Below, piece after piece: positions 18,506 through 28,089 of a stretch of 64,000 nt of DNA (its first letter is position 1; every line of letters starts with the position of its first letter). Both the position numbers and the translations under genes were made by a program. The notes beneath the pieces are model-generated. The model ran no database searches and was not told the origin of the DNA. It was given only the letters and a program-made list of their open reading frames with translations. This DNA comes from Conexibacter sp. CPCC 205762 (lineage in GTDB: Bacteria; Actinomycetota; Thermoleophilia; Solirubrobacterales; Solirubrobacteraceae): the NCBI RefSeq assembly GCF_030646155.1, contig NZ_JAUTDN010000001.1:124001-188000 (forward strand), read 5' to 3'.

Positions 18506-19171
18506 ATGAGCCACTTGATCGAGAACGACGCCGAGACCCCGTTCGGGAAGGTCGGGGACAAGCTGACGCTCGGCGTCGCGGCTCGACTGTCGCGTTACCT
18601 GCAGGTGCTGACGCAGGCGAAGAAGATGGGCAAGGAGACGATCTCCTCCCAGGAGCTGTCGGACTACACGCACGTCAACTCGACGCAGATCCGCCGCGAC
18701 CTGTCCGGCTTCGGCAAGTTCGGCAAGCGCGGCGTCGGCTACAACGTCGACTCGCTCGTCTCGCAGATCCGCAAGATCCTGCGCACCTCCGGCCAGCACA
18801 ACATCGCGCTCTTCGGCGCCGGCCACCTCGGCCGCGCGATCGCCAGCTCGGACATCTTCGCCGACCACGGCTTCAAGGTCGTCGCGATCTTCGACAACGA
18901 CCCGGCCAAGATCGGCGAGGCGGTCGGCAACCACCACGTCCGCTCGGCGATCGACCTGAAGGCGATAGTCGACGAGGAGGACATCGTCGTCGCCGTCCTC
19001 GCGGTCCCGACGAAGGCCGCCCAGCCGCTTGCCGACGAGCTCGTCACGGCCGGCGTGAAGATCATCTTCAACTACTCCGAGGCGCTGCTGCAGGTCCCGC
19101 CGGAGGTGACCGTGCACACTTCCAGTCCCGCGGTCGACCTGCTCTACGCGCTGTACTTCTATCTGACCTAG
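18506..19171 (+). CDS. rex: Redox-sensing transcriptional repressor Rex
   Basis: A 221-residue NADH/NAD+ sensor. N-terminal winged helix: ARLSRYLQVLTQAKKMGKETISSQELSDYTHVNSTQIRRDLSGFGKFGKRGVGYNV; Rossmann domain: IALFGAGHLGRAIASS with IFDNDPAKIG; the C-terminal swapped helix LLYALYFYLT. In actinobacteria Rex controls respiratory genes when NADH rises. I find no full TTGTGAA-N4-TTCACAA operator at its own start (18460-18505), so its targets lie elsewhere. Confidence 0.97.
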   Translation: MSHLIENDAETPFGKVGDKLTLGVAARLSRYLQVLTQAKKMGKETISSQELSDYTHVNSTQIRRDLSGFGKFGKRGVGYNVDSLVSQIRKILRTSGQHNIALFGAGHLGRAIASSDIFADHGFKVVAIFDNDPAKIGEAVGNHHVRSAIDLKAIVDEEDIVVAVLAVPTKAAQPLADELVTAGVKIIFNYSEALLQVPPEVTVHTSSPAVDLLYALYFYLT

Positions 19172-19190
19172 CCCGCGGTCAGCCGCTCTG

Positions 19191-20336
19191 ATGACCATCG
19201 ACTTCGACCACGCCCAGCGGGCCTTCGAGGACTCGACCGACTTCACCGTCGGGCTCGAGGAGGAGTTCGCCATCCTCGACCCAGGCACGCTCGCGCTGGC
19301 GCCGCGCTTCGAGGAGCTGCGCGACGGCGCCCAGGACGATCCCGTGCTGGCGACCTCGATAGCGGGCGAGCTGATCTCGTCCGAGATCGAGATCCGCTCC
19401 GGCCGCGGCGCCGACCTCGCCGACGCGCTCGTCAGACAGCGCGACCACCGCCGCCGCCTGTTCGCGCTCGCGCAGAAGCACGGGATCGCGCTCGGGTCGA
19501 CCGGCACCCATCCCTTCTCCGACTACCGCGACCAGCACATCATCGACACCGAGCACTACCACCGGGTCGAGGACGGGCTGAAGTACGTCGCCTGGCGCAA
19601 CAACACCTTCTCGCTGCACGTCCACGTCGGCGTCCAGGGCGCCGACCGCGCCGTCCAGGTCTGCGACCGGCTCCGCCCGGTGCTGCCGCTGCTGCTGGCG
19701 ATCTCGGCCAACTCGCCGTACGTCGACGGGCGCGACTCCGGCCTCCACACGGCCCGCACACAGACGTTCACGAAGTCGTTCCCGCGCTGCGGCGTGCCGG
19801 ACGCGTTCGGCTCCTGGAGCGGCTTCCGCGACTACCTCGACTTCCTCCTCCGCACGAACTCGATCGTCGAGTACACGCAGGTCTGGTGGTCGGTCCGGCC
19901 GCACCTCTCCTACGGCACCGTCGAGGTGCGCATCTGCGACGCGCAGTCGACCGCCGGCGAGTCGGAGGGACTGGCGGCGCTGATCGTCGCCTGCGTCGCC
20001 CAGGCCGCGCGCGACGTCGAGGAGGGCGTGCCGTTCACGGACCCGGCGCCGCGGCTGGTCGAGGAGAACATGTGGCGCGCGATCCGCCGCGGCCTCGACG
20101 GCCCGCTGATCGACCTCGAGCGCGCCGTCGAGTATCCCGCCCAGGCCGCGCTCGAGCGCCTGCTGACCTGGACCGCGCCGCTGCGCGCGGAGCTGGGGAT
20201 CGAGGTCGCGCTGCCCGAGCTGAACGGTTCGCAGCGCCAACGGCGCATGATCGACGCCGGAGCGGGAATCGGAGAGGTCTACGCCGCCACCGTCCGCGAG
20301 ACTCGCGAGACATACGCCCAGGAGGTCATCGCATGA
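19191..20336 (+). CDS. Carboxylate-amine ligase (GCS2/YbdK family)
   Basis: A 381-residue member of the glutamate-cysteine ligase family 2, ATP-dependent joining of a carboxylate to an amine. Family motifs: VGLEEEFAILDP, SGRGADLADAL, GTHPFSDYRDQHI, FSLHVHVGVQGADRAV, SANSPYVDGRDSGLHTARTQ and LSYGTVEVRICDAQST. The true substrate may be glutamate plus cysteine or another amine. It lies 19 bp after rex and overlaps the next gene by ATGA. Confidence 0.92.
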   Translation: MTIDFDHAQRAFEDSTDFTVGLEEEFAILDPGTLALAPRFEELRDGAQDDPVLATSIAGELISSEIEIRSGRGADLADALVRQRDHRRRLFALAQKHGIALGSTGTHPFSDYRDQHIIDTEHYHRVEDGLKYVAWRNNTFSLHVHVGVQGADRAVQVCDRLRPVLPLLLAISANSPYVDGRDSGLHTARTQTFTKSFPRCGVPDAFGSWSGFRDYLDFLLRTNSIVEYTQVWWSVRPHLSYGTVEVRICDAQSTAGESEGLAALIVACVAQAARDVEEGVPFTDPAPRLVEENMWRAIRRGLDGPLIDLERAVEYPAQAALERLLTWTAPLRAELGIEVALPELNGSQRQRRMIDAGAGIGEVYAATVRETRETYAQEVIA

Positions 20337-20776
20337 GCAGCGACGAGCCGCAGCGCCAGCCGACAGAGGCCGAGATGCAGGCCGCGCTCCAGGAGGAGCT
20401 GCGCAGAGTCCGAATCGAGCAGATGGTCGTCGAGTCGGCCCTCTCGATCCTCAACATCGCGATCATGCGCGCCGGCCTGATGCCCGGCACCGAGGGCGAC
20501 AAGGACCTGCAGCAGGTGCAGGTCGGGATCGAGGCCGTGCGCGCGCTGCTGCCGCAGGTCGAGGCGCTCGCCGGGCCGGAGCAGACGAGACCGATCCGCG
20601 ACGCGCTGTCGCAGCTGCAGCTCGTCTACGCGCAGGGCGCGGGCGGCGGCGAGCCGGCCCCCGGCGGCGATCCCGAGGCGACGCCCGGCGCTGGCGCCGG
20701 TGCCGCGCCGCAGCCCCCGAGAGAGGGCCCCGGCCCCGCTCAGGGCAGCGGCCGCCTGTGGGTCCCCGGCCAGTAG
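20333..20776 (+). CDS. Small cytosolic protein, possibly DUF1844-like
   Basis: A 147-residue protein. The acidic N-terminus is followed by a helical core (MVVESALSILNIAIMRAGLMPG...DLQQVQVGIEAVRALLPQVEALAG...IRDALSQLQLVYAQ) that resembles the DUF1844 helix pattern, then a 45-residue Gly/Pro/Ala-rich tail ending RLWVPGQ. Overlap with the ligase stop (ATGA) indicates coupled translation and a shared role. Function unknown; the domain call is tentative. Confidence 0.8.
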   Translation: MSSDEPQRQPTEAEMQAALQEELRRVRIEQMVVESALSILNIAIMRAGLMPGTEGDKDLQQVQVGIEAVRALLPQVEALAGPEQTRPIRDALSQLQLVYAQGAGGGEPAPGGDPEATPGAGAGAAPQPPREGPGPAQGSGRLWVPGQ

Positions 20777-20822
20777 ACGGGCCAAACCGCAGCGCGTCCC
20801 GCGCTGACAAAACGCCAGAACC

Positions 20823-20851
20823 TTGACGGCGCGTCCCCGCGTTCGTATAGG
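20823..20851 (+). promoter_or_regulatory. Sigma70-type promoter of the pyrophosphatase gene
   Basis: TTGACG (20823-20828) and TATAGG (20846-20851) are separated by exactly 17 bp, the best vegetative promoter match in the window. The start site would fall near 20858, giving a leader of about 110 nt before the TTG start codon of hppA. Confidence 0.8.
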
Positions 20852-20914
20852 CTCGCGTCGCTTCAATTGAGGACCGTGGAGAGCCTCATGCAGCCGCGGC
20901 CCCATCGCTGGTGC

Positions 20915-20936
20915 CGGCGCGCCCGAAGGCGCGCCG
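20915..20936 (+). other. Stable leader hairpin (CGAA tetraloop) before hppA
   Basis: Arms cggcgcgcc and ggcgcgccg pair perfectly around CGAA in the 5' leader, 20 bp before the GGAGG ribosome site at 20956-20960. Could stabilise the mRNA or affect translation. No known riboswitch class recognised. Confidence 0.6.
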
Positions 20937-20969
20937 ACGTCGTTCAACGGAATCTGGAGGATCGAAGTC

Positions 20970-23042
20970 TTGTCCAGCTTTCTGACCGACCACGGCGTCC
21001 TCGTCGCGCTCGTCTGCGCTGCCGCGGCGCTCGTCTACGGCGCCGTGACCGTGAGATCGCTGCTCGCGCTCTCGCCTGGCAACGAGCGAATGCAGTCGAT
21101 CTCGGCCGCCGTGCAGGAGGGCGCTCGCGCGTACCTCAACCGCCAGTACTCGACGATCGCCGCCGTCGGCATCCTGCTGTTCGTCGCGCTGATCTTCATC
21201 CAGGACATCTGGGTCGCGATCGGCTTCGCGATCGGCGGCGCCTCCTCGGCGGCCGCCGGCTACATCGGCATGAACGTCTCGGTGCGCGCCAACGCGCGCG
21301 TCGCCGAGGCCGCCCGTGACGGCGTCCCGACCGCGCTGCGGGTCGCCTTCAGAGGCGGCGCCGTCACCGGCATGCTCGTCGTCGGGCTCGCGCTCGTCGG
21401 CGTCTCCGCGTACTACGGGATCCTCACCTCGTGGGTCGACAAGACGCCGAAGGAGGCGGTCGACGCGCTGATCGGCCTCGGCTTCGGCGGCTCGCTGATC
21501 TCCGTCTTCGCGCGCCTCGGCGGCGGCATCTTCACGAAGGGCGCCGACGTCGGCGCCGACCTCGTCGGCAAGATCGAGGCCGGCATCCCCGAGGACGATC
21601 CGCGCAACCCGGCCGTGATCGCCGACAACGTCGGTGACAACGTCGGCGACTGCGCCGGCATGGCGGCCGACCTGTTCGAGACGTACGCCGTCTCGGCCGT
21701 CGCAGTGATGCTGCTCGGGGTGCTGACGTTCCAGGAGTCGAGCGCGGTCGCGGTCTATCCGCTCGTGCTCGGCGGCGTCTCGATCATCGCCTCGATCATC
21801 GGCACGTACTTCGTCCGCTCGGCCAGCGGCAACGTCGAGAACGCGCTCTACAAGGGGCTGATCGTCTCGGCCGTGCTGGCGGCGATCGCCTTCTACCCGA
21901 TCACCCACTGGCTGATGGACGACGTCACGCCGCGCGGCGCGATCGCGCCGGGCGCAGGCCCCAGCGTCGGCGACTTCTACATCTGCTCGCTGATCGGGCT
22001 GGCGATCACCGGCCTGCTGTTCGTCATCACCGACTACTACACGTCGACGCGCTTCGCACCGGTCAAGTCGACCGCGAAGGCGTCGGAGACCGGCCACGCG
22101 ACGAACATCATCCAAGGGCTCGCGCAGGGCTTCCAGTCGACCGCGGCGCCGGCGCTCGTGATCGCGCTCGGGATCCTGTGGGCGAACGACCTCGCCGGCA
22201 TCTACGGGATCGGCATCGCGGTGATGGCGATGCTGTCGCTGACCGGCCTGATCGTCGCGCTCGACGCCTTCGGGCCGATCACCGACAACGCCGGCGGCAT
22301 CGCCGAGATGGCGGAGCTGCCGGAGGAGGTCCGCAACGTCACCGATCCGCTCGACGCGGTCGGCAACACGACGAAGGCGGTCACGAAGGGCTACGCGATC
22401 GGCTCGGCCGCGCTCGCGGCGCTCGTGCTGTTCCGCGCCTTCGAGTACGAGCTGAACATCGAGCTGTTGAAGGACCACAAGGATCCGGTCTCGTTCATCC
22501 TCGGCGACCCGGCCGTGCTGATCGGGCTGCTGATCGGCGGCATGATGGTCTACCTGTTCGTCGCGCTCTCGATGGAGGCGGTCGGCCGTGCCGGCGGCGC
22601 CGTCGTCGAGGAGGTGCGGCGCCAGTTCCGCGAGAAGCCGGGGATCATGGACGGCTCGCAGGAGCCCGAGTACGGCACCTGCGTCGACATCGTCACGAGA
22701 TCGGCGCAGCGGGAGATGATCCTGCCGTCGCTGATCCCGATCGTCGTCACGACGATCGTCGGCGTGCTGTCGGTCGAGGCGCTCGGCGGGCTGCTGATCG
22801 GCGTGATCGTCGTCGGCCTCTTCATGGCGATCTCGATGACCTCGGGCGGCGGCGCGTGGGACAACGCGAAGAAGCTGATCGAGGACGGCGCCTTCGGCGG
22901 CAAGGGCTCGCAGGCGCACGAGGCGGCGATCACCGGCGACACGGTCGGCGATCCCTACAAGGACACCGCCGGCCCGGCGATCAACCCGATGATCAAGGTC
23001 GCCAACATCGTCGCGATCTTGATCATCCCGTTGATTGTGTAA
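20970..23042 (+). CDS. hppA: Membrane-bound proton-translocating pyrophosphatase
   Basis: A 690-residue ion-pumping pyrophosphatase, about 16 helices, coupling PPi hydrolysis to proton export. The PPi site is intact: [54 protein letters not shown], with a second acidic cluster [15 protein letters not shown] and the C-terminal [22 protein letters not shown]. The stretch [16 protein letters not shown] has Lys and Thr where K+-dependent enzymes carry Ala and Gly/Ala, so it belongs to the K+-independent class. Translation starts at TTG 20970, with GGAGG nine bases upstream. Own promoter and terminator; a monocistronic unit. Confidence 0.97.
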   Translation: MSSFLTDHGVLVALVCAAAALVYGAVTVRSLLALSPGNERMQSISAAVQEGARAYLNRQYSTIAAVGILLFVALIFIQDIWVAIGFAIGGASSAAAGYIGMNVSVRANARVAEAARDGVPTALRVAFRGGAVTGMLVVGLALVGVSAYYGILTSWVDKTPKEAVDALIGLGFGGSLISVFARLGGGIFTKGADVGADLVGKIEAGIPEDDPRNPAVIADNVGDNVGDCAGMAADLFETYAVSAVAVMLLGVLTFQESSAVAVYPLVLGGVSIIASIIGTYFVRSASGNVENALYKGLIVSAVLAAIAFYPITHWLMDDVTPRGAIAPGAGPSVGDFYICSLIGLAITGLLFVITDYYTSTRFAPVKSTAKASETGHATNIIQGLAQGFQSTAAPALVIALGILWANDLAGIYGIGIAVMAMLSLTGLIVALDAFGPITDNAGGIAEMAELPEEVRNVTDPLDAVGNTTKAVTKGYAIGSAALAALVLFRAFEYELNIELLKDHKDPVSFILGDPAVLIGLLIGGMMVYLFVALSMEAVGRAGGAVVEEVRRQFREKPGIMDGSQEPEYGTCVDIVTRSAQREMILPSLIPIVVTTIVGVLSVEALGGLLIGVIVVGLFMAISMTSGGGAWDNAKKLIEDGAFGGKGSQAHEAAITGDTVGDPYKDTAGPAINPMIKVANIVAILIIPLIV

Positions 23043-23085
23043 GATCCATCACACAGACGTCGGAGGAGAGAACGACGCGTGGAGT

Positions 23086-23108
23086 ACGGGCGGCCCTCGG
23101 CCGCCCGT
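23086..23108 (+). terminator. Hairpin terminator after hppA
   Basis: Arms acgggcggcc and ggccgcccgt with loop ctc, followed by tctgcgttctg, start 44 bp after the hppA stop. The stem is perfect; the downstream tract is only partly T-rich. Confidence 0.78.
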
Positions 23109-23212
23109 TCTGCGTTCTGGGGCGGTTTTCGCGCGTGGTGGGGCTGGCCGCACCACGGCGCGGGGGCGGGCCGGGCTTGGCGCTCGAGCGCCGGTCGGAT
23201 AGACATCAGGCC

Positions 23213-24982
23213 ATGAAGCCCCGCCACTGGCTGGTGATCGCCGCAGCAGGTCTCGTGCTCGCCGACGCGTCGATCGTGACGCTCGCCCTGCCCGAGCTGC
23301 TGACCGCGCTCGACACGACCGTCGAGGGCGTCGCGGCGGTGATCGCTGTCTACACGCTCGTGCTGGCGTTCGCGCTGCTGCCGGCCGAGCGGCTGATGCG
23401 GCGGGTCGGTGCCTCGACGCTCGGCGCCGCCGGCTTCGTCCTCTTCGGCCTCGCCTCGGCCGTCTGCGCCGGCGCCGACTCGCTGACGCCGCTGCTCGTC
23501 GCCCGCGGCGTGCAGGCGCTCGGCGGCGCGGCCGGTCTCGTCGCCGCCTTCACGCTGATAGACGGCGGCGGCAGAGGCGGCCGGCGCCACTGGCTCGGCG
23601 CGGCGGTGCTGTCGAGCGCGATCGGGCCCGCCTTGGGCGGCGCGTTGACGGAGGCGTTCGACTGGCGCGCGATCTTCATCGTCCAGATCCCCGTCGCCGC
23701 AGTCGCTGCGCTGGCGGCGCTGCGGGATCCGGCCGACGCTGCCGCCGCTCGTGCCGCCGACGCCGCCGCGTCCGCCGAGCAGGCTCGCCGCGGCCTGCAC
23801 GCGTCGCCATCTGGCGCCGACCCGGATCTGCTCGGCCCGCACGGGACGGCCGTCCATGGCGCGGTCGGCGACGTCCACGTCACGGCGCCGATCCGGCTGC
23901 TGCCGGCGATCGCGCTGGCGCTGCTGTCGGCCGCGCTGACGGCGGTGCTGTTCCTGCTCGTGCTGCTGCTCGTCGCCGGCTGGGCGATCTCGCCGCTGGC
24001 GGCCGCGGCGACGGTGACGGTGCTGCCGCTGGCGGCGGTCGCGGGCGATCGGCTCGGCGGGCCGCCGCGGCAGCGGGCCGCGGCCGGCTCGGTGCTCGTC
24101 GGCGGCGGCGTGCTCGCGCTCGCCTGGCTGCCGGACGCCAACGTCGCCTGGACCCTCCTGCCGCAGGCGCTCGCGGGGCTCGGGATGGGGATGGCGCTGC
24201 CGGCGTTCGCGGGCGAGCTGCTGCCCGAGCGCACGCCGCACGACGCCGCCTGGCTGCTGACGATCCGCCATGCCGGGATCGCGCTGGTGCTGATCGCCGT
24301 CGCACCGCTGATCGCCCACCAGCTCGACACGACGACCGAGCGCGCGAAGGAGCGCGGCGTCGCGCTCGTGCTCGACGCCAAGCTGCCGCCGCAGGACAAG
24401 ATCGAGCTGGCGCCGAAGCTGCTCTCCGGCGTCGAGGCCGAGCAGCCCCGCGCCGGCCTGGAGAAGGCGCTCGCCGCCAACGCGGGCATGTTCGACGGCG
24501 AGGACCGTGTCGTCTACGACCAGCTCTCCGAGCGGGCCGACGAGACGATCGTGACCGCGGTGGGGGAGGCGTTCAAGTGGGCGTTCGTGATCGCCGGCGC
24601 CTGCGCCCTGCTGGCCGCGCTCGCGCTCGTCCTCGACAGAGGGAGATTGGGGCGCGGCGCCAGCCCCCTGCTCGCGCTGACACTGCTCGCGCTCGCCGCG
24701 CCGCCGGTCTACGCCGTCGCGCACGGCTCGATCGCGCCGGAGCCGGTCAAGATCCAGAATCCCTGCGACGACCGCGACCTGCCCGACTCCGGCGGCATCA
24801 CCGGCTTCCTGCAGGATCGCGCGCTGGAGGTGATCGACGCCGGCGCCTGCCGTCTCAGAGTCAGCCGCGAGGAGCTGGTGATGGCGCTCGCCGACGAGGA
24901 TGCGGCGAAGCAGTTCGAGCGCAAGCATGGCGTCGACCCGCGCTCGGTCACCAGCCTGCTCGGCGGCCTGCTGAACCCGTGA
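23213..24982 (+). CDS. MFS transporter with extra C-terminal domain
   Basis: A 589-residue major facilitator, DHA2-like. The start of the fold (LADASIVTLALPELLTALDTT, AVYTLVLAFALLPAERLMRRVGAST, ARGVQALGGAAGLVAAF) is typical of drug/proton antiporters. A hydrophilic Ala/His-rich loop interrupts the middle, and an ~100-residue charged loop (DTTTERAKERGVALVLDAKLPP...) precedes the last main helix. After two final hydrophobic segments comes an ~85-residue soluble tail with two cysteines (IQNPCDDRD, DAGACRL) that I cannot assign. Substrate unknown. Confidence 0.85.
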   Translation: MKPRHWLVIAAAGLVLADASIVTLALPELLTALDTTVEGVAAVIAVYTLVLAFALLPAERLMRRVGASTLGAAGFVLFGLASAVCAGADSLTPLLVARGVQALGGAAGLVAAFTLIDGGGRGGRRHWLGAAVLSSAIGPALGGALTEAFDWRAIFIVQIPVAAVAALAALRDPADAAAARAADAAASAEQARRGLHASPSGADPDLLGPHGTAVHGAVGDVHVTAPIRLLPAIALALLSAALTAVLFLLVLLLVAGWAISPLAAAATVTVLPLAAVAGDRLGGPPRQRAAAGSVLVGGGVLALAWLPDANVAWTLLPQALAGLGMGMALPAFAGELLPERTPHDAAWLLTIRHAGIALVLIAVAPLIAHQLDTTTERAKERGVALVLDAKLPPQDKIELAPKLLSGVEAEQPRAGLEKALAANAGMFDGEDRVVYDQLSERADETIVTAVGEAFKWAFVIAGACALLAALALVLDRGRLGRGASPLLALTLLALAAPPVYAVAHGSIAPEPVKIQNPCDDRDLPDSGGITGFLQDRALEVIDAGACRLRVSREELVMALADEDAAKQFERKHGVDPRSVTSLLGGLLNP

Positions 24983-25025
24983 GCGGGCCGCCGCGCCGGG
25001 CGCGGCGCTACGCTGGCCAGCCGCT

Positions 25026-25934
25026 GTGAGCCTCTCCGTCCAACTCGGCCTGCTGCTCTCTCTCGCCACCGCCCTGGCGAGCGTCGTCGGCTTCCTCTAC
25101 AAGCATCGCGGCGCGCAGCAGGCGCCCGAGGTCGACTGGAAGCGCCCGCTGCACAGCACGATCGTGCTGTTCAGATCGGGCTGGTACACGCTCGGGATCC
25201 TCGTCGCGCTCGGCGGCTGGTTCTTCCACGTCGGCGCGCTCGCGCTGGCGCCGATCACGCTCGTGCAGTCGGTGATCGCCGGCGGGCTCGTCTTCCTGAC
25301 CGTCGTCGCCGACAAGCTGTTCGGCCACCGCGTCAGCCGCCGCGAGTGGATCGGCGTCGCGCTGATGGCCGCCGGCCTCGCCTTCCTCGCCGCGACGATG
25401 GAGGGCGCCGGCGACGACGCCCACTCCGACTACGCGACCGCGACGCTGCTGATCTACGTCGGCGGGCTGTCGCTCGCCGGCACGCTGGCGGCGGTCGTCG
25501 GCGGGCGGCTCGGCGGCGGCAGCCGCGGCGCGAGCGCCTACGCGCTCTCCGCCGGCCTGCTGTGGGCCGCGTCGGACACGTCGATCAAGGCCGTCTCCAA
25601 CCACCTCGACGACGACGGCTTCCTGCTGACCGTCCTGCACCCGCTCAGCCTCGTGATCCTGGTCGCCTCGCTCGCCGGCCTGCTGGTGTCGGCGAAGTCG
25701 CTCCAGCTCGGCGACGCGGTGCCGGTGATCGCCGTCACCAGCGCGGCGGCCAACCTCACGACGATCGCCGCCGGGCCGATCGTCTTCGGCGAGCCGATGC
25801 CCGGCAGCCCGCTCGGGATCGCCGTCCGGCTGCTCGCCTTCGGCCTCGTCGTGGTCGCCGCCGCGCTCACGCCGCCGCCCGCCGCCGCACCCGCTCTGGA
25901 GCCCACTGTCACAGAGGCGTCCGCGCGGGTCTAA
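25026..25934 (+). CDS. DMT-superfamily (EamA/NIPA-like) transporter
   Basis: A 302-residue protein with about nine to ten helices in two repeated halves: LLSLATALASVVGFLYKHRGA, TLGILVALGGWFFHVGALALAPITLVQSVIAGGLVFLTVVADKLFGHRVSRREWIG, then AYALSAGLLWAASDTSIKAVSNHL. The motif ALAPITLVQSVIAGGLVF resembles NIPA magnesium transporters and EamA exporters. GTG start. It precedes the permease/TrkA cassette by 46 bp and could be its first gene. Confidence 0.85.
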   Translation: MSLSVQLGLLLSLATALASVVGFLYKHRGAQQAPEVDWKRPLHSTIVLFRSGWYTLGILVALGGWFFHVGALALAPITLVQSVIAGGLVFLTVVADKLFGHRVSRREWIGVALMAAGLAFLAATMEGAGDDAHSDYATATLLIYVGGLSLAGTLAAVVGGRLGGGSRGASAYALSAGLLWAASDTSIKAVSNHLDDDGFLLTVLHPLSLVILVASLAGLLVSAKSLQLGDAVPVIAVTSAAANLTTIAAGPIVFGEPMPGSPLGIAVRLLAFGLVVVAAALTPPPAAAPALEPTVTEASARV

Positions 25935-25980
25935 CCTCCGTCCCGGCAGGGAACGCTCCGCCTCTCTCCAACCGACACCG

Positions 25981-27894
25981 ATGGCCAAACGCCGCCTTCA
26001 CGGTCTCGAGCGCGTGCTCGGGGTCAACGCACTCTTCTCGACCGCCTACGGCAACGTCGGCTCGTCGATCTATTACGCGCTCGGCCTCGTCGCCTCGTTC
26101 GCGCTCGGCCTCACGCCGGTCGTCTTCATCATCGCCGGGATCATCTTCTACCTGACCGCCTCGACCTACGCCGAGGCGACCGCGATGTACCCGGAGGCGG
26201 GCGGCTCGTCGAGCTTCGCGCGCCACGCCTTCAACGAGTTCTGGTCCTTCTTCGCCGCCTGGGGCCAGATGCTCAACTACACGATCACGATCTCGATCTC
26301 GGCCTTCTTCGTGCCGCACTACATCGGGTCGCTGTTCTGGCCGGCGCTGCAGCACGCGCCGGGCGACGTGATCGCCGGCTGCATCTGCGTCGCGGCGCTG
26401 GCTGCGCTGAACGTCTTCGGCGCGAAGGAGACCGCCGGGCTCAACATCACGCTCGCGGTCGCCGACTTCGCGACCCAGCTGCTGCTGGTCGCGCTCGGCC
26501 TCGTGCTCGTCTTCAGCCCCGACGTGCTGATCGACAACGTCAGATGGGGCATCGCGCCGAGCTGGGGCGACTTCATCGTCGCGATCCCGGTCGCGATGAT
26601 CGCCTACACCGGCATCGAGACGATCTCGAACATGGCCGAGGAGGCGAAGGACGAGACGAGATCTATCCCGAAGGCGATCAACCGCGTCGTGATCGCCGTC
26701 TTCGCGATCTACGCGCTGCTGCCGGCGATCGCGCTCTCCGCGCTGCCGGTCAAGTGCGACGCCGGCGGCGAGTGCAAGACGCTGCTCGGCCTGCCGGAGG
26801 ACAAGGGAGGCTTCGCGGGCGACCCGGTGCTCGGCATCGTCGAGCACCTCAACCTCGGCCCGCTCCAGCACGCCGGCGAGATCTACGTCGGCCTGCTGGC
26901 CGCGACGATCCTCTTCCTCGCGACCAACGCCGGCATCATCGGCGTCTCGCGGCTGACGTACTCGATGGGCGTCCATCGCCAGCTGCCCGACCAGCTGCGC
27001 CAGCTGCACCCGAAGTACCGCACGCCGTGGATCGGGATCATCTTGTTCTCCGCGATCGCCTGCGTCGCGATGATCCCCGGCAAGGCCGGCTTCCTCGGCA
27101 ACCTCTACGCCTTCGGCGCGATGCTGTCGTTCACGATCGCGCATGCGGCGGTGGTGCGGCTGCGGCTGAAACAGCCGGACGCGAGACGACCGTACCGTGG
27201 CCCCTTCAACCTCAGCTGGAGAGGGCGCGACATCCCGCTGTTCGCCGTCTTCGGCGGGATCTTCACGGCGCTCGCGTGGGGCGTCGTGACCGCGCTCTAC
27301 ATCGACGTCGCGATCACCGGCCTGACGTGGCTGGTGCTCGGCATCGGCGTCTTCGTCGTCTACCGCAGGCGGCAGGGGCTCGACCTCGTCACGACGACGC
27401 GCGTCGCGGTGCCGAAGCCGGTGATCGACCACGAGGCCGAGTACGAGTCGGTGCTGGTCGCCTTCGACGAGCGCGAGTACGTCCCCGACGTGCTCGCGAC
27501 CGCGATCAAGCTCGCCGCCCGCAAGCACCGCGGCATCCACGTCATCGTCACGATCACCGTCCCCGCCACCTCGCCGATCAACGCCGCGATGCCGGAGCAG
27601 GAGCTGGCGGCGCAGTCGCTGATCGAGCAGGCGAAGGTGCACGGCGGGCGGCGCGTCACCGGCCACTGGGAGAAGGTCCGCCCGGGCCAGGCCGGCCGCC
27701 GCATCGTCGACGAGGCGAAGGTGATCCAGGCGCGCGCGATCGTGATGCCGCTGCCGGTGCGGACCGGCGGCGGGTCGATCTTCGGCCGCACGCTGGAGAC
27801 CGTGCTGGCCGAGCGGCCCTGCCGCGTGATCATCGAGTCCGGCCGCGGCAGACGCCGCGCCGCCGAGCGCGCCGCCGCGGCGGAGGTGGCCTGA
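25981..27894 (+). CDS. APC permease fused to C-terminal USP domain (KimA-like), copy 1
   Basis: A 637-residue fusion. Residues 1-~450 are an APC-fold permease of about twelve helices: FSTAYGNVGSSIYYALGLVASFALGLTPVVFIIAGI with the unwound GxG region of TM1, YPEAGGSSSFARHAFNEF, and AMIAYTGIETISNMAEEAKDETRSIPKAI. Residues ~465-620 form a universal-stress-like domain (YESVLVAFDEREYVPDVLATAIKLAA ... GRTLETVLAERPCRVII). APC permease plus cytosolic USP-fold domain is the architecture of the KimA potassium transporters; amino-acid transport is the alternative. Followed by a 63-residue membrane protein and a paralogue. Confidence 0.9.
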   Translation: MAKRRLHGLERVLGVNALFSTAYGNVGSSIYYALGLVASFALGLTPVVFIIAGIIFYLTASTYAEATAMYPEAGGSSSFARHAFNEFWSFFAAWGQMLNYTITISISAFFVPHYIGSLFWPALQHAPGDVIAGCICVAALAALNVFGAKETAGLNITLAVADFATQLLLVALGLVLVFSPDVLIDNVRWGIAPSWGDFIVAIPVAMIAYTGIETISNMAEEAKDETRSIPKAINRVVIAVFAIYALLPAIALSALPVKCDAGGECKTLLGLPEDKGGFAGDPVLGIVEHLNLGPLQHAGEIYVGLLAATILFLATNAGIIGVSRLTYSMGVHRQLPDQLRQLHPKYRTPWIGIILFSAIACVAMIPGKAGFLGNLYAFGAMLSFTIAHAAVVRLRLKQPDARRPYRGPFNLSWRGRDIPLFAVFGGIFTALAWGVVTALYIDVAITGLTWLVLGIGVFVVYRRRQGLDLVTTTRVAVPKPVIDHEAEYESVLVAFDEREYVPDVLATAIKLAARKHRGIHVIVTITVPATSPINAAMPEQELAAQSLIEQAKVHGGRRVTGHWEKVRPGQAGRRIVDEAKVIQARAIVMPLPVRTGGGSIFGRTLETVLAERPCRVIIESGRGRRRAAERAAAAEVA

Positions 27895-27897
27895 CCG

Positions 27898-28089
27898 ATG
27901 CCCGCTCCGCGTGACGTCCACCGCTACACGACGATGACGATGTCGGCGCTGATGTTCGCGATCGGCGTCGTGCTGCTGGTGCTGACCTTCGCCAAGGGCG
28001 GCGGCGTCGCCTCGACCGGCACGATCGTCGGCGTGCTGTTCCTGCTCGCCGGCGGCGGCCGCTTCCTGCTCGCGCGGAGAGTGCGCTGA
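27898..28089 (+). CDS. 63-residue two-helix membrane protein
   Basis: A very small protein: basic N-terminus (MPAPRDVHRYTTM), helix 1 (SALMFAIGVVLLVLTFA), a Gly-rich turn (KGGGVASTG), helix 2 (TIVGVLFLLAGGGRFLLA), basic end RRVR. It starts 3 bp after permease 1 and its stop overlaps the ATG of permease 2 (TGATG). Conserved placement between two transporters suggests a small accessory subunit. No family recognised. Confidence 0.78.
   Translation: MPAPRDVHRYTTMTMSALMFAIGVVLLVLTFAKGGGVASTGTIVGVLFLLAGGGRFLLARRVR

Noticed and set aside
20886-22919. Long minus-strand open frame opposite hppA
   Set aside because: Asp/Arg/His-rich antisense shadow of the pyrophosphatase.
25935-25980. ydaO-type c-di-AMP riboswitch before the KimA-like permease
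   Set aside because: The gap is only 46 bp, far too short for that riboswitch.
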